From an uncultured Pelagibacteraceae bacterium (GTDB lineage Bacteria > Pseudomonadota > Alphaproteobacteria > Pelagibacterales > Pelagibacteraceae): DNA of 64,000 nt. How positions within the stretch are numbered: position 1 is the first letter of the stretch; the number at the start of each line of letters is the position of its first letter. The notes beneath the pieces are model-generated. The model was not told the DNA's origin, made no database searches, and worked only from the letters and a program-made list of their open reading frames with translations. This document shows, piece by piece, positions 50,917 to 60,040 of the stretch. The stretch is taken from positions 1 to 64,000 of the forward strand of contig CACMXJ010000003.1 in assembly GCA_902617625.1 (NCBI GenBank), given 5' to 3'. Both the position numbers and the translations under genes were made by a program.

Positions 50917-51947
50917 GGATTTGGATAAATGTTTTGAACTCCGTTAATTTCATTAATAACTTCTTCTGATAGATTTATATTTACACTTTCTATGTTAGTT
51001 TTCAACTGATCCATTGTCGTAGCACCGATTATAACAGAAGTCACAAAAGGTTGAATTTCACAAAATTTTAATGACATTTGGGTTAAATCAATATTATTTT
51101 TTTTTGCAATCTCAAAGTATGAGTCGACAGCCTTTGTAGTATTAGGTTTATCGTATCTAGTCCAAAAATCACCATCCCTCTCTAATCTAGAATTTTTAGG
51201 CATTTGATTATTTCTATATTTTCCGGTTAAATATCCACTTGCAAGAGGTGAATATGCTAATAAACCAACCTCTTCTCTAATGGAGATTTCTGCTAAGCCT
51301 ATCTCATATGTTCTATTTAATAAGTTATAAGGATTTTGAATTGACATCATTTTTGGTAAATTATTTTCCTTTGATACCTGAAGACATTTAGATACACCCC
51401 ATGGAGTTTCATTTGATAGACCAATTTCTCTAATTTTTCCCTCTTTTATAAACTTTTGTAAATTTTCGAGAACATCCTCAAACTTATTCCAACTTTTATT
51501 ATCTTCTTTATGTTCGTAACCTAAACGTCCAAACATATTAGTTTTTCTCTCTGGCCAATGTAATTGATAAAGATCTATGTAATCAGTTTTCAATCTTTTA
51601 AGACTATCGTTTAATGCAATAGTCATATTTTTAATACCATAACTATTTTCTCCTCCTCTAATATAACTTCTAGAAGGCCCTGCAACTTTTGTTGCTAATA
51701 TGATTTTGTCTCTCTTTTTTGTTTTTTGAAACCAGTTACCAATTATTCTTTCAGTTAGACCAAAAGTTTTTTCTTTTGGGGGTATGGAATATAATTCTGC
51801 AGTATCCCAAAAATTAACTCCTTGATCGAGCGCATAATCCATCTGCTCGAAACCTTCCTCTTCTGTATTTTGTTCACCCCAGGTCATAGTTCCGAGACAA
51901 ATTGTGCTAACATCGAGGTCAGTATTGCCTAATTTTTTATAATTCAT
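50907..51947 (-). CDS. Aldo/keto reductase (Tas-like)
   Basis: 346 aa; YKKLGNTDLDVSTICLGTMTWGEQNTEEEGFEQMDYALDQGVNFWDTAELYSIPP. Confidence 0.94.
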   Translation of the reverse strand: MNYKKLGNTDLDVSTICLGTMTWGEQNTEEEGFEQMDYALDQGVNFWDTAELYSIPPKEKTFGLTERIIGNWFQKTKKRDKIILATKVAGPSRSYIRGGENSYGIKNMTIALNDSLKRLKTDYIDLYQLHWPERKTNMFGRLGYEHKEDNKSWNKFEDVLENLQKFIKEGKIREIGLSNETPWGVSKCLQVSKENNLPKMMSIQNPYNLLNRTYEIGLAEISIREEVGLLAYSPLASGYLTGKYRNNQMPKNSRLERDGDFWTRYDKPNTTKAVDSYFEIAKKNNIDLTQMSLKFCEIQPFVTSVIIGATTMDQLKTNIESVNINLSEEVINEINGVQNIYPNPCP

Positions 51948-52024
51948 TAGTATTTTACAATTTTAGTCATTCATTGTTTTTTTGATATCTTGAATAATTA
52001 ATAAAAGATTATATATATTACACC

Positions 52025-52789
52025 ATGGAATTTAATAAAAAAGGTATACTAGGTAGAGCAAAAGAGGCTGCACAACAATCAACAGCAGTAACAGATGAAG
52101 GCTTAAGAGCCTACATGTTAAAAGTATATAACTACATGGCAACGGGAATCCTTATGACAGGGATAATTGCCCTTCTAACTTTCAAAATGTCTGTTGTGAC
52201 TGATAGCTCAGGATCTATAGTTGGATTAACTCAAGTGGGTAACGCGATCTATATGTCTGGGCTAAAATGGCTAGTAATGTTAGCTCCGCTTGGTATCGTG
52301 TTTTACATGAGCTTTGGTATAAATAAAATGAGTGCAGCTAAAGCGCAAACAACTTTTTGGATTTTTGCTGCATTAATGGGTCTGTCTCTTTCGTCAATTT
52401 TATTAGTTTATACTGGCATGAGTATCACAAGAGTATTTTTCATTTGTTCTGCAACATTTGGAGCAATGAGCATATATGGATATACAACAAAAAGAGACCT
52501 AACAAAATTAGGATCTTTTTTAATGATGGGTTTAATTGGTATTATTATAGCATCAATAGTTAATATATTTATGAAGTCTTCAATGATGTATTTTGTAATT
52601 TCTATTTTAGGTGTTTTAATTTTTGTAGGACTTACTGCTTACGACACGCAAAAAATTAAAAACATGTATGCAGCTAGTGACACGGGTGAATTAATGGGCA
52701 AAAAAGCTGTGATGGGTGCATTAACGCTTTATTTAGACTTTATTAATTTATTCATAATGTTGCTGAGACTTTTTGGTCAAAGAAGATAA
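52025..52789 (+). CDS. Bax inhibitor-1/YccA family membrane protein
   Basis: 254 aa; GLRAYMLKVYNYMATGILMTGIIALLTF, GLTAYDTQKIKNMY, ALTLYLDFINLFIMLLRLFGQRR. Confidence 0.95.
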   Translation: MEFNKKGILGRAKEAAQQSTAVTDEGLRAYMLKVYNYMATGILMTGIIALLTFKMSVVTDSSGSIVGLTQVGNAIYMSGLKWLVMLAPLGIVFYMSFGINKMSAAKAQTTFWIFAALMGLSLSSILLVYTGMSITRVFFICSATFGAMSIYGYTTKRDLTKLGSFLMMGLIGIIIASIVNIFMKSSMMYFVISILGVLIFVGLTAYDTQKIKNMYAASDTGELMGKKAVMGALTLYLDFINLFIMLLRLFGQRR

Positions 52790-52790
52790 T

Positions 52791-53132
52791 TTAAAGTTTT
52801 TTCCAATTTATATTTGTTAATAAATTTTTCAGATCAAAAGAATTTTTTAATATTTTACCATTAGCATCTATTATTAGATATTTTAAATTTTTGTTTTTTG
52901 GATTAAAATTTTTACAAATTTTATAAAGTGCATTTTCAGCAGCATTTTTAAAAATACTGAAACCAATTTGTTTACTCGAAATGCTTAAACCATAATCTTT
53001 CCAAGAGCCCTCCGAAACCATTTTTGCATATAGATCTAAAATAATTTTTAATTCATTTTTCTCAAAAAAATGTTTTTCTTCAATATTCTTCTTACTAATA
53101 TTATCAATTATAAGACGTAAATTATTATTCAT
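52791..53132 (-). CDS. DUF2794 family protein
   Basis: 113 aa; FEKNELKIILDLYAKMVSEGSWKDYGLSISSKQIGFSIFKNAAENALYKICK. Confidence 0.82.
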   Translation of the reverse strand: MNNNLRLIIDNISKKNIEEKHFFEKNELKIILDLYAKMVSEGSWKDYGLSISSKQIGFSIFKNAAENALYKICKNFNPKNKNLKYLIIDANGKILKNSFDLKNLLTNINWKKL

Positions 53133-53682
53133 TTGTTTTATATTTGTTTATTAAACTTATTTGAAAAGCAGTGAATATAAATGTAATTGGTAAAAGTCCC
53201 CACACTTTAAAGTTTACCCAAAACTCTTCAGATTGAGTTCTCCAAACTATCTCATTAAGTATTGCAAGGCCTAAAAAGAAATATATCCATCTTTTATTTA
53301 GTATTTCCCATCCCTCATCAGTAAGTGAGATAGATCCACCCATTAATTTTTTAAGAACAGGCTCATTTGTGAAGTATCTTCCAAATATCAGAGCGAATGC
53401 AAAAAGAATATTTATAATTGTTGGTTTAATATAAATAAAAACTGGATTATTAAAGTAAATTGTTAATCCACCAAAGAAAGCAATCAAAACTCCACTTAGC
53501 AAAGGAACTTTTGGTATTTTTTTTTCTAAAACCCAAACAATTGCTAATGCAATAATTGTCGCAACAATAAATGGAGGAATGGCAATTTTTAAATCTTTTC
53601 CACTATCGTAGTAGTAGTAAAAAAAAATTACTAGAGGTCCAAAATCTGTTAAAAACTTTAAAAAAGATTTGTTCACAGGCAA
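53125..53682 (-). CDS. Inner-membrane septation protein A family (YciB/IspZ)
   Basis: 185 aa; FLTDFGPLVIFFYYYY, GLTIYFNNPVFIYIKPTIINILFAFALIFG, NEIVWRTQSEEFWVNFKVWG. Confidence 0.93.
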   Translation of the reverse strand: MPVNKSFLKFLTDFGPLVIFFYYYYDSGKDLKIAIPPFIVATIIALAIVWVLEKKIPKVPLLSGVLIAFFGGLTIYFNNPVFIYIKPTIINILFAFALIFGRYFTNEPVLKKLMGGSISLTDEGWEILNKRWIYFFLGLAILNEIVWRTQSEEFWVNFKVWGLLPITFIFTAFQISLINKYKTNE

Positions 53683-53761
53683 GATATTAACATAAATAAT
53701 ATTTTCATAAAAACTTTTAATTTTTCTTATTGATTTTTGTTTTTAAATACCCATACTAAAT

Positions 53762-54085
53762 ATGATGGCAATTCAAAAAGCTAAATTTTCAATTGGAGAC
53801 ATAGTGAAACATAAACACTTTGACTTTAGAGGTGTAATTTATGATGTTGATTTTGAATTTAATAATTCAGAAGAATGGTATCAATCGATTCCAAAAAATG
53901 TAAGACCAAGAAAAGATCAGCCTTTTTATCATCTGTTAGCTGAAAATGATGAAATCACATACGAGGCGTACGTTTCTGAGCAAAATCTTCTGGTTGATGA
54001 GTCAGATGAACCAATTAAACATCCTTTAATTGAGGAAATTTTCTCTGGAAAAAAGGGATCTAGCTATTTCAAGCTATCTAATTAA
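53762..54085 (+). CDS. hspQ: Heat shock protein HspQ
   Basis: 107 aa; AKFSIGDIVKHKHFDFRGVIYDVDFEF, RPRKDQPFYHLLAENDEITYEAYVSEQNLL. Confidence 0.94.
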   Translation: MMAIQKAKFSIGDIVKHKHFDFRGVIYDVDFEFNNSEEWYQSIPKNVRPRKDQPFYHLLAENDEITYEAYVSEQNLLVDESDEPIKHPLIEEIFSGKKGSSYFKLSN

Positions 54086-54153
54086 ATAAATCACTTTTTT
54101 AACACATTTAGCTCAAACCTTTGACACAGCAATTTGCTTTTATGAGGATAATT

Positions 54154-54224
54154 CTGATCAAGGGTGCTACTTATTTACCCTTCGTTATTATCTCCCTCTG
54201 GCATTCTTGATCAGGCAGTTTTTT
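54154..54224 (+). ncRNA. Candidate structured RNA (sRNA or ccmC leader element)
   Basis: 14 bp stem CTGATCAAGGGTGC (54154-54167) / GCATTCTTGATCAG (54201-54214; two G-U pairs), 33-nt CU-rich loop, T6 at 54219-54224; TTGACA at 54121-54126 upstream. Confidence 0.5.
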
Positions 54225-54246
54225 CATAATAGATATAACCTCATAT

Positions 54247-54954
54247 ATGTTTAAATATTTTGAACCAAATAAAATTTTTTCGATAACATCAAAAGCTCCT
54301 AAGTATGTACTATTTTTATTTATTGTCATTCTTTCAATAGGATTAACCGAAGCATTAATTTTGTCTCCTGAAGATTATAAGCAGAGTCACTCTGTCAGAA
54401 TAATGTATGTTCATGTCCCAGCAGCTTGGATTTCACTTGGAATTTTTTCAGCTATTACTTTTTTGTCTATAGTTGGATACATTTTTAAAATAAGGAATTT
54501 TTTTTTAATCGCAAAAAGTTTGGCACCCTCTGGGTTGGTATTTAATATAATAGCTCTTGTTACTGGTTCCATATGGGGCAAACCCACATGGGGAACATGG
54601 TGGGCTTGGGACGCCAGAATAACTTCAATGTTAATTCTAGCACTGTTTTACATAATGTATCTTGTTGCATGGAGAATTTTTGAAGATAATGATAAAGTGT
54701 TTAAAGTCACGTCGATTATCACAATCTTGGGAATTATTAATGTTCCGATAATTAAGTATTCAGTAGATTGGTGGAATACATTACATCAACCAGCTTCAAT
54801 CAACATATTCTCGAAGTCTTCAATTCACATATCGATGCTGTTTCCATTAATGACAATGACTGCGGCATTTGCCCTATTTTCTCTACTGATTTTTTTAATG
54901 AAATATAATACAGAACTGATAAAAATTAAGAATAAAGGGTTAGATAGATTATGA
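54247..54954 (+). CDS. ccmC: Heme exporter / cytochrome c maturation protein CcmC
   Basis: 235 aa; MYVHVPAAWISLGIF, GKPTWGTWWAWDARITSMLILALFYIMY, WWNTLHQPASI. Confidence 0.97.
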   Translation: MFKYFEPNKIFSITSKAPKYVLFLFIVILSIGLTEALILSPEDYKQSHSVRIMYVHVPAAWISLGIFSAITFLSIVGYIFKIRNFFLIAKSLAPSGLVFNIIALVTGSIWGKPTWGTWWAWDARITSMLILALFYIMYLVAWRIFEDNDKVFKVTSIITILGIINVPIIKYSVDWWNTLHQPASINIFSKSSIHISMLFPLMTMTAAFALFSLLIFLMKYNTELIKIKNKGLDRL

Positions 54955-55178
54955 TTGAAAATTTATTTTTTATGAATGGATATGGACTGTATGTTTGGTC
55001 AGCATTTTCATTTACTTTAGTGAGTTTTTTGACACTTTTTTTGGTCATTAAAATTCAATACAAAAAAGAAAAAAATAAATTTATAGCAAAATTTGGATCT
55101 TTAAATTCTGAGAGAGCAGCTTTTGCAAAATCTCAAAGTATCAATAAAGAGATTTTGTCAAATACTTCAAACATTTAA
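54951..55178 (+). CDS. ccmD: CcmD-like heme exporter subunit
   Basis: 75 aa; FFMNGYGLYVWSAFSFTLVSFLTLFL between ccmC and ccmE. Confidence 0.8.
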   Translation: MIENLFFMNGYGLYVWSAFSFTLVSFLTLFLVIKIQYKKEKNKFIAKFGSLNSERAAFAKSQSINKEILSNTSNI

Positions 55179-55188
55179 CTTTTGAAAC

Positions 55189-55608
55189 ATGTATGGGCGA
55201 AAAGTTAAGTTAAGATTTTTTTTTATACTATTAATAATTATAACTTTAGCGTTATCAGTCTTTTTACTAGTTAAGTCTTTAGAGGAAAACGTTATTTTTT
55301 TTAAATCTCCAACAGAAATTAAAACTTTAAGTGAAATTGGTAAAAAGAAAATTAGAATAGGAGGAATGGTTAAAAAGAACTCTATAACTATGATTTCAAA
55401 AGAAATTAAATTTATTGTTACAGATTTTAAAAACGAGATAAATGTTGTTTATTCTGGGGTTGTACCGAATCTTTTTGGTGAGGAGAAAGGTGTTGTTGCT
55501 GAGGGATATTTAAAAGATAAAAATTTTTTTTTAGCTACAAAAATTTTGGCTAAACACGACGAAAATTATATGCCGCCAGAAGTTAAGGCTGCATTAGAGG
55601 AGAAATAA
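55189..55608 (+). CDS. ccmE: Cytochrome c maturation heme chaperone CcmE
   Basis: 139 aa; [44 protein letters not shown] (heme-binding HxxxY). Confidence 0.96.
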   Translation: MYGRKVKLRFFFILLIIITLALSVFLLVKSLEENVIFFKSPTEIKTLSEIGKKKIRIGGMVKKNSITMISKEIKFIVTDFKNEINVVYSGVVPNLFGEEKGVVAEGYLKDKNFFLATKILAKHDENYMPPEVKAALEEK

Positions 55609-55610
55609 AT

Positions 55611-57488
55611 TTGGCGAGTTTAATAGGTTCTTATTCATTAAGTTTCGGACTTCTTTTTTCAGTTTTTATTATCTTTTTTTCAGTCAGAAATTTAAGAAAT
55701 GCTGAAATCTTAGATAAAAAAATAATATCTTTTACATTTATACAATTTTTTTTTGTAGTCATAAGTTTTTTTGGATTAATTATCTCTTTTATTAACTCAG
55801 ATTTTAGCAACGAAACTGTTTTTAATCACTCTCATACGACTAAACCATTATTTTATAAAATCTCAGGAACTTGGGGTAATCATGAGGGTAGTTTATTGTT
55901 ATGGTTGCTAGTATTAACTTTATTTATTTCAATTTTTTTAATTAAATCTAATCAACAGCCAAAAAAGTACAGAATTTTTACCTTATTATTTCAACAAATA
56001 ATAATTGTAGGTTTTTTTGTTTTTTTAATTAAAACTTCAAGCCCATTTAATTATATTTTTCCAACACCAAATGAGGGTTTAGGTTTGAACCCAATTTTAC
56101 AAGATCCTGCTTTAGCAATACATCCACCAATTTTATATTTAGGTTATGTAGGTTCTTCGATAATTTTCTCGTCAGCACTTGCTGCCATGGTTACGTCATA
56201 TGTATCAAAAGAATGGGCGAGGCATATTAAACAATGGGTTTTAGCATCTTGGGTTTTTCTTACATTAGGAATTTTACTTGGATCTATTTGGGCTTATTAT
56301 GAATTAGGTTGGGGTGGTTTTTGGTTTTGGGATCCAGTTGAAAATGTATCTTTAATGCCATGGTTTGCACTAACAACTTTACTTCACTGTATATTAGTTT
56401 TGGAGAAGAAGAAAATATTAACTTCATGGGCCATGATACTGTCAATTGCAACTTTTGCTTTGAGTATGAGTGGTACTTTTTTAGTAAGATCTGGAATTTT
56501 AAATTCAGTTCATACATTTGCTAATGATCCAGAGAGAGGTTTATTTATTTTGATTTTTCTTTTTACACTTATTTTTTTATCTATTTTTATTTTCATTTTT
56601 TTTCATTCAGAGAAAGAAAAATTAGAAAATAATTTTTTTTGGCTTAGCAAGGAGACATCTATTTTAGTTAATAATTGGTTTATGATGTACTTTTTATCAG
56701 TAGTTTTAATAGGAACAATTTATCCAATATTTTTAGAAGTTTTAACCGCAAATAAAATATCTGTTGGACCACCTTTTTATAACAAACTCATATTGCCTTT
56801 CTTAATTCCATTTTTAATAGCTATGGCAATTGGGCCAAATCTTAATTGGGTTAAATCAGATTTTAAAGATAAGTTTTATATGACAATATTTTTAGTAATA
56901 TCTTTTTTGTTATCAGCATTAATAATTAAACAATTTGATATAAATTTTCTGATTAACACAATTTTGGTTACTTCTGCTTTCTTTTTATTTTTTTCTACTT
57001 CTAGAGAATTTTTTGTTAAAAGATTTAGAAATTTATCTCAGAACATTGCTCATTTTGGTTTTAGCTTATTAATTTTAAGCATTTTATTTAATAATATTTT
57101 TTCTAATGAGGTAATTACTAATCTAAAAATTGGTGAAACTTTTGAGACTGAAAAATTCTCAATAAATTTTGAAAACGTCGAGCAAGAAGATGAAAAAAAC
57201 TTCAAAGCAATTATAGGAAAATTTAATGTACAAAATTTGGATGGCTCATCAGATATCCTCAATCCTGAGCTAAGAATATATAATCAACCAAATATAATTA
57301 CTAGTGAGGCTGATATTAAAACTAACTTACTCACAGATAAATTTATGACAATGAATTATGTTCAGAACCAGGAATACTTCAATATTAGATATCAAGTTAA
57401 ACCTTTCATGATTTGGATATGGGTTTCAGTAATATTAATAAGTTTTGGTGGTTTTTTAAGTTTTTTTAAAAAGAAATATGAAGTCTAA
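55611..57488 (+). CDS. ccmF: Cytochrome c heme lyase CcmF
   Basis: 625 aa, TTG start; SGTWGNHEGSLLLWLL, LQDPALAIHPPILYLGYVG, GWGGFWFWDPVENVSLMPWF. Confidence 0.97.
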   Translation: MASLIGSYSLSFGLLFSVFIIFFSVRNLRNAEILDKKIISFTFIQFFFVVISFFGLIISFINSDFSNETVFNHSHTTKPLFYKISGTWGNHEGSLLLWLLVLTLFISIFLIKSNQQPKKYRIFTLLFQQIIIVGFFVFLIKTSSPFNYIFPTPNEGLGLNPILQDPALAIHPPILYLGYVGSSIIFSSALAAMVTSYVSKEWARHIKQWVLASWVFLTLGILLGSIWAYYELGWGGFWFWDPVENVSLMPWFALTTLLHCILVLEKKKILTSWAMILSIATFALSMSGTFLVRSGILNSVHTFANDPERGLFILIFLFTLIFLSIFIFIFFHSEKEKLENNFFWLSKETSILVNNWFMMYFLSVVLIGTIYPIFLEVLTANKISVGPPFYNKLILPFLIPFLIAMAIGPNLNWVKSDFKDKFYMTIFLVISFLLSALIIKQFDINFLINTILVTSAFFLFFSTSREFFVKRFRNLSQNIAHFGFSLLILSILFNNIFSNEVITNLKIGETFETEKFSINFENVEQEDEKNFKAIIGKFNVQNLDGSSDILNPELRIYNQPNIITSEADIKTNLLTDKFMTMNYVQNQEYFNIRYQVKPFMIWIWVSVILISFGGFLSFFKKKYEV

Positions 57489-57996
57489 ATTTATTCCACT
57501 AATTTTAATTTTTATTTTTTCAATTACTTTTGTAATTTTTTTTAAGGGATTAAAAAATTCAAATATTTATACTCCAAATACCAACCTAAAAAAAGAGGTT
57601 CCATCATTTGAGTTAAAATCTTTTGAGAATAATTCTATTATTATTTCAGAAAAAATTTTTAAAGATAATAAGTATTATTTGATGAACATATGGGCATCAT
57701 GGTGTGTCCCCTGTAAGGAGGAACATAAATTTTTAATGAAATTAAAAAAAGATGAAAGAATAGAATTGATAGGATTTAATTATAAAGATAACTTTAAAAA
57801 TGCCTCAAGTTTTTTAAAAGATTTGGGCAATCCTTACAATATAATTGTATCAGATAAGGATGGCACAGCATCAATTGAATGGGGTGCTTATGGGGTGCCA
57901 GAAAGTTTTTTAGTGCATCAAAATAAAATTATTAAAAGATTTATTGGTCCAATAAACAATAAGGACTTATTAGAAATTGAGAAAATAATAAGATGA
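57478..57996 (+). CDS. ccmG: Thiol:disulfide interchange protein CcmG/DsbE
   Basis: 172 aa; NIWASWCVPCKEEHKFL, EWGAYGVPESFLV. Confidence 0.94.
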   Translation: MKSKFIPLILIFIFSITFVIFFKGLKNSNIYTPNTNLKKEVPSFELKSFENNSIIISEKIFKDNKYYLMNIWASWCVPCKEEHKFLMKLKKDERIELIGFNYKDNFKNASSFLKDLGNPYNIIVSDKDGTASIEWGAYGVPESFLVHQNKIIKRFIGPINNKDLLEIEKIIR

Positions 57997-58355
57997 AATT
58001 TATTAATATTTTTTTGATTATAAGTATAATTTTGAATTTTAATCTCTTAAAGGCAGATGAAATTAAAACTGAAAATAAAATAGCTAAAAATTTGAGATGT
58101 TTAATTTGCCAAGGACAGTCAGTTTATGACTCAGACTCAGAATTTGCGATAAGTCTAAAGTTAGTTATTAAAAATAAAATCCAACAAGGCCTGAGCGAGG
58201 AACAAATTTATAGTTTTTTAAAAATGAAATATGGAGAATGGATATTGTATGATCCAGTTTTCAACAGAAATACCTATTTTTTGTGGCTATTGCCTATCTT
58301 GATATTCTTAGCTGGTGGTGCAATAATCATTAAAAGGTTTTATAATAAAAAATAA
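57993..58355 (+). CDS. ccmH: Cytochrome c-type biogenesis protein CcmH/CcmL
   Basis: 120 aa; KNLRCLICQGQSVYDSDSEFAISLKLVIKNKIQQGLSEEQI (LRCxxCQ). Confidence 0.95.
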   Translation: MKFINIFLIISIILNFNLLKADEIKTENKIAKNLRCLICQGQSVYDSDSEFAISLKLVIKNKIQQGLSEEQIYSFLKMKYGEWILYDPVFNRNTYFLWLLPILIFLAGGAIIIKRFYNKK

Positions 58356-58370
58356 TCTTAATTAGGTAAA

Positions 58371-58880
58371 ATGATTTTAAAAAGAATTTTTTTAGTTTTA
58401 TTAATTTTGACTTTGCCTTCAAAATTATTTGGAGATACCGATATTGATGATAACTACCATCAATTTAATTTATACCTTGGGAATTTTGATTTTAGTGATG
58501 ATAATCAAAAATCAACGTTGTTAGGTTTTCAGCATCAAAATGAAAATTTAAAAAGAAACACATTTCTAGGAAATATTTCACCGATTACTGGAGGTTTCAT
58601 AACTGCTAATTCCGCTGCCTATGTTTATACAGGTGTTGAGTGGAATATGAACATGGGCCCATTTTTTATCACTCCAAGCTTTACTCCCGGACTTTACCAT
58701 GAGGGGGATGGAAAGGACCTTGGGCATCTGCTTGAATTTAAGTCGGAATTACAGCTTTCTTACAAAACCACTGATACAACTAATTTTGCCGTATCATATA
58801 ATCATGTGTCAAATGCAAGTTTAGGAGATAAAAATCCTGGGGCAAATAGTTATATGTTTAATTTGCTCAAAAAGTTTTAG
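58371..58880 (+). CDS. PagL-like acyloxyacyl hydrolase / outer-membrane protein
   Basis: 169 aa; signal peptide; FFITPSFTPGLYHEGDGKDLGHLLEFKSELQLSYKTTDTTNFAVSYNHVSNASLGDKNPGANSYMFNLLKKF. Confidence 0.8.
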   Translation: MILKRIFLVLLILTLPSKLFGDTDIDDNYHQFNLYLGNFDFSDDNQKSTLLGFQHQNENLKRNTFLGNISPITGGFITANSAAYVYTGVEWNMNMGPFFITPSFTPGLYHEGDGKDLGHLLEFKSELQLSYKTTDTTNFAVSYNHVSNASLGDKNPGANSYMFNLLKKF

Positions 58881-58888
58881 GAAAGATC

Positions 58889-60040
58889 ATGAATTTAAAA
58901 GATTGTCACAATTTTAGTGATTTTAGAAAATTAGCTCAAAAAAGGTTACCATCACCAATCTTTCATTATATTGATGGTGCAGCAGATGATGAAGTTACAT
59001 ATGCTAGGAATACTAGCGCATTCGATGATGTGGATTTAGTTCCAAATGTTTTGAGAGGAGTTGAAGAAGTCGATTTGTCTACGACGATATTTGGAAAAAA
59101 ATTAGATTTACCTTTTTATTTATCACCAACAGCTTTACAGAGACTTTTTCATTACGATGGAGAAAGAGCAGTTGGAAGAGCGGCAAAAAAATTTAATACA
59201 ATGTTTGGAGTTTCAGCTTTAGCCACAGTTAGTGTTGAGGAAATTTCCTCAATGATTGATACACCTAAGATGTTTCAGTTTTATTTTCATAAAGATAGAG
59301 GTTTAAACGACTCTTGTTTAGAAAGAGCTAAAGCAGCAAATTTTGATGTGATGGCTTTGACAGTTGATACTATTACAGGAGGAAATAGAGAGAGAGACTT
59401 AAGAACAGGATTCACCTCTCCACCAAAGTTAACTTTAGCAAGTTTATATAGTTTTGCTACTAAGCCGATGTGGGGAATTAATTATCTAACAAAAGGTAAA
59501 TTTGAATTACCTCATTTACAAGATTTTGTGAAAGAAGGCACCGATGTTAACTCATCAATCGGAAATTATTTTTCGACTATGTTGGATCAATCTATGAATT
59601 GGAAAGACGCTGAAAACCTTTGTTCTAAATGGGGAGGTCATTTCGCTCTCAAAGGAATTATGAGTGTAGAAGATGCAAAAAGAGCAGTAGACATAGGATG
59701 CACGGGTATAATGGTATCAAATCATGGTGGAAGACAGTTAGATGGATCTAGAGCGCCCTTTGATCAACTTGCAGAAATAGTTGATGCAGTTGGTGATAAA
59801 TTAGACGTGATTTGTGAAGGTGGAATTCACAGAGGCACACATATGTTAAAAGCTTTATCATTAGGCGCAAAAGCTTGTTCTGGTGGAAGATTATATCTTT
59901 ATGCTTTAGCAGCTGGAGGTCAAGCAGGTGTCGAACGAGCTTTAGAAAAATATAAAGCTGAACTAGTGCGTGACATGAAACTTATGGGGTGCACTAAGAT
60001 AAGTGATTTAAATAGAAGTAATTTAAGATTCAGAAAATAG
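58889..60040 (+). CDS. FMN-dependent alpha-hydroxy-acid oxidase/dehydrogenase, copy 1
   Basis: 383 aa; LPSPIFHYIDGAADDEVTYARNTSAFDDVDLVPNVL, GIMVSNHGGRQLDGSRAPFDQLAEIVDAVGDKLDVICEGGIHRG. Confidence 0.95.
   Translation: MNLKDCHNFSDFRKLAQKRLPSPIFHYIDGAADDEVTYARNTSAFDDVDLVPNVLRGVEEVDLSTTIFGKKLDLPFYLSPTALQRLFHYDGERAVGRAAKKFNTMFGVSALATVSVEEISSMIDTPKMFQFYFHKDRGLNDSCLERAKAANFDVMALTVDTITGGNRERDLRTGFTSPPKLTLASLYSFATKPMWGINYLTKGKFELPHLQDFVKEGTDVNSSIGNYFSTMLDQSMNWKDAENLCSKWGGHFALKGIMSVEDAKRAVDIGCTGIMVSNHGGRQLDGSRAPFDQLAEIVDAVGDKLDVICEGGIHRGTHMLKALSLGAKACSGGRLYLYALAAGGQAGVERALEKYKAELVRDMKLMGCTKISDLNRSNLRFRK

Noticed and set aside
54154-54224. Considered 4.5S SRP RNA, 6S RNA or tmRNA for the hspQ-ccmC hairpin
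   Set aside because: No SRP GGAA-loop/asymmetric motif on either strand, no 6S central-bubble layout I could recognise, and no tmRNA tag or tRNA-like domain.
54169-54227. Minus-strand mini-ORF ATGAAAAAACTGCCTGATCAAGAATGCCAG... (MKKLPDQECQREIITKGK)
   Set aside because: 18 codons, lies inside the hairpin, no ribosome-binding site; chance ORF is more likely.
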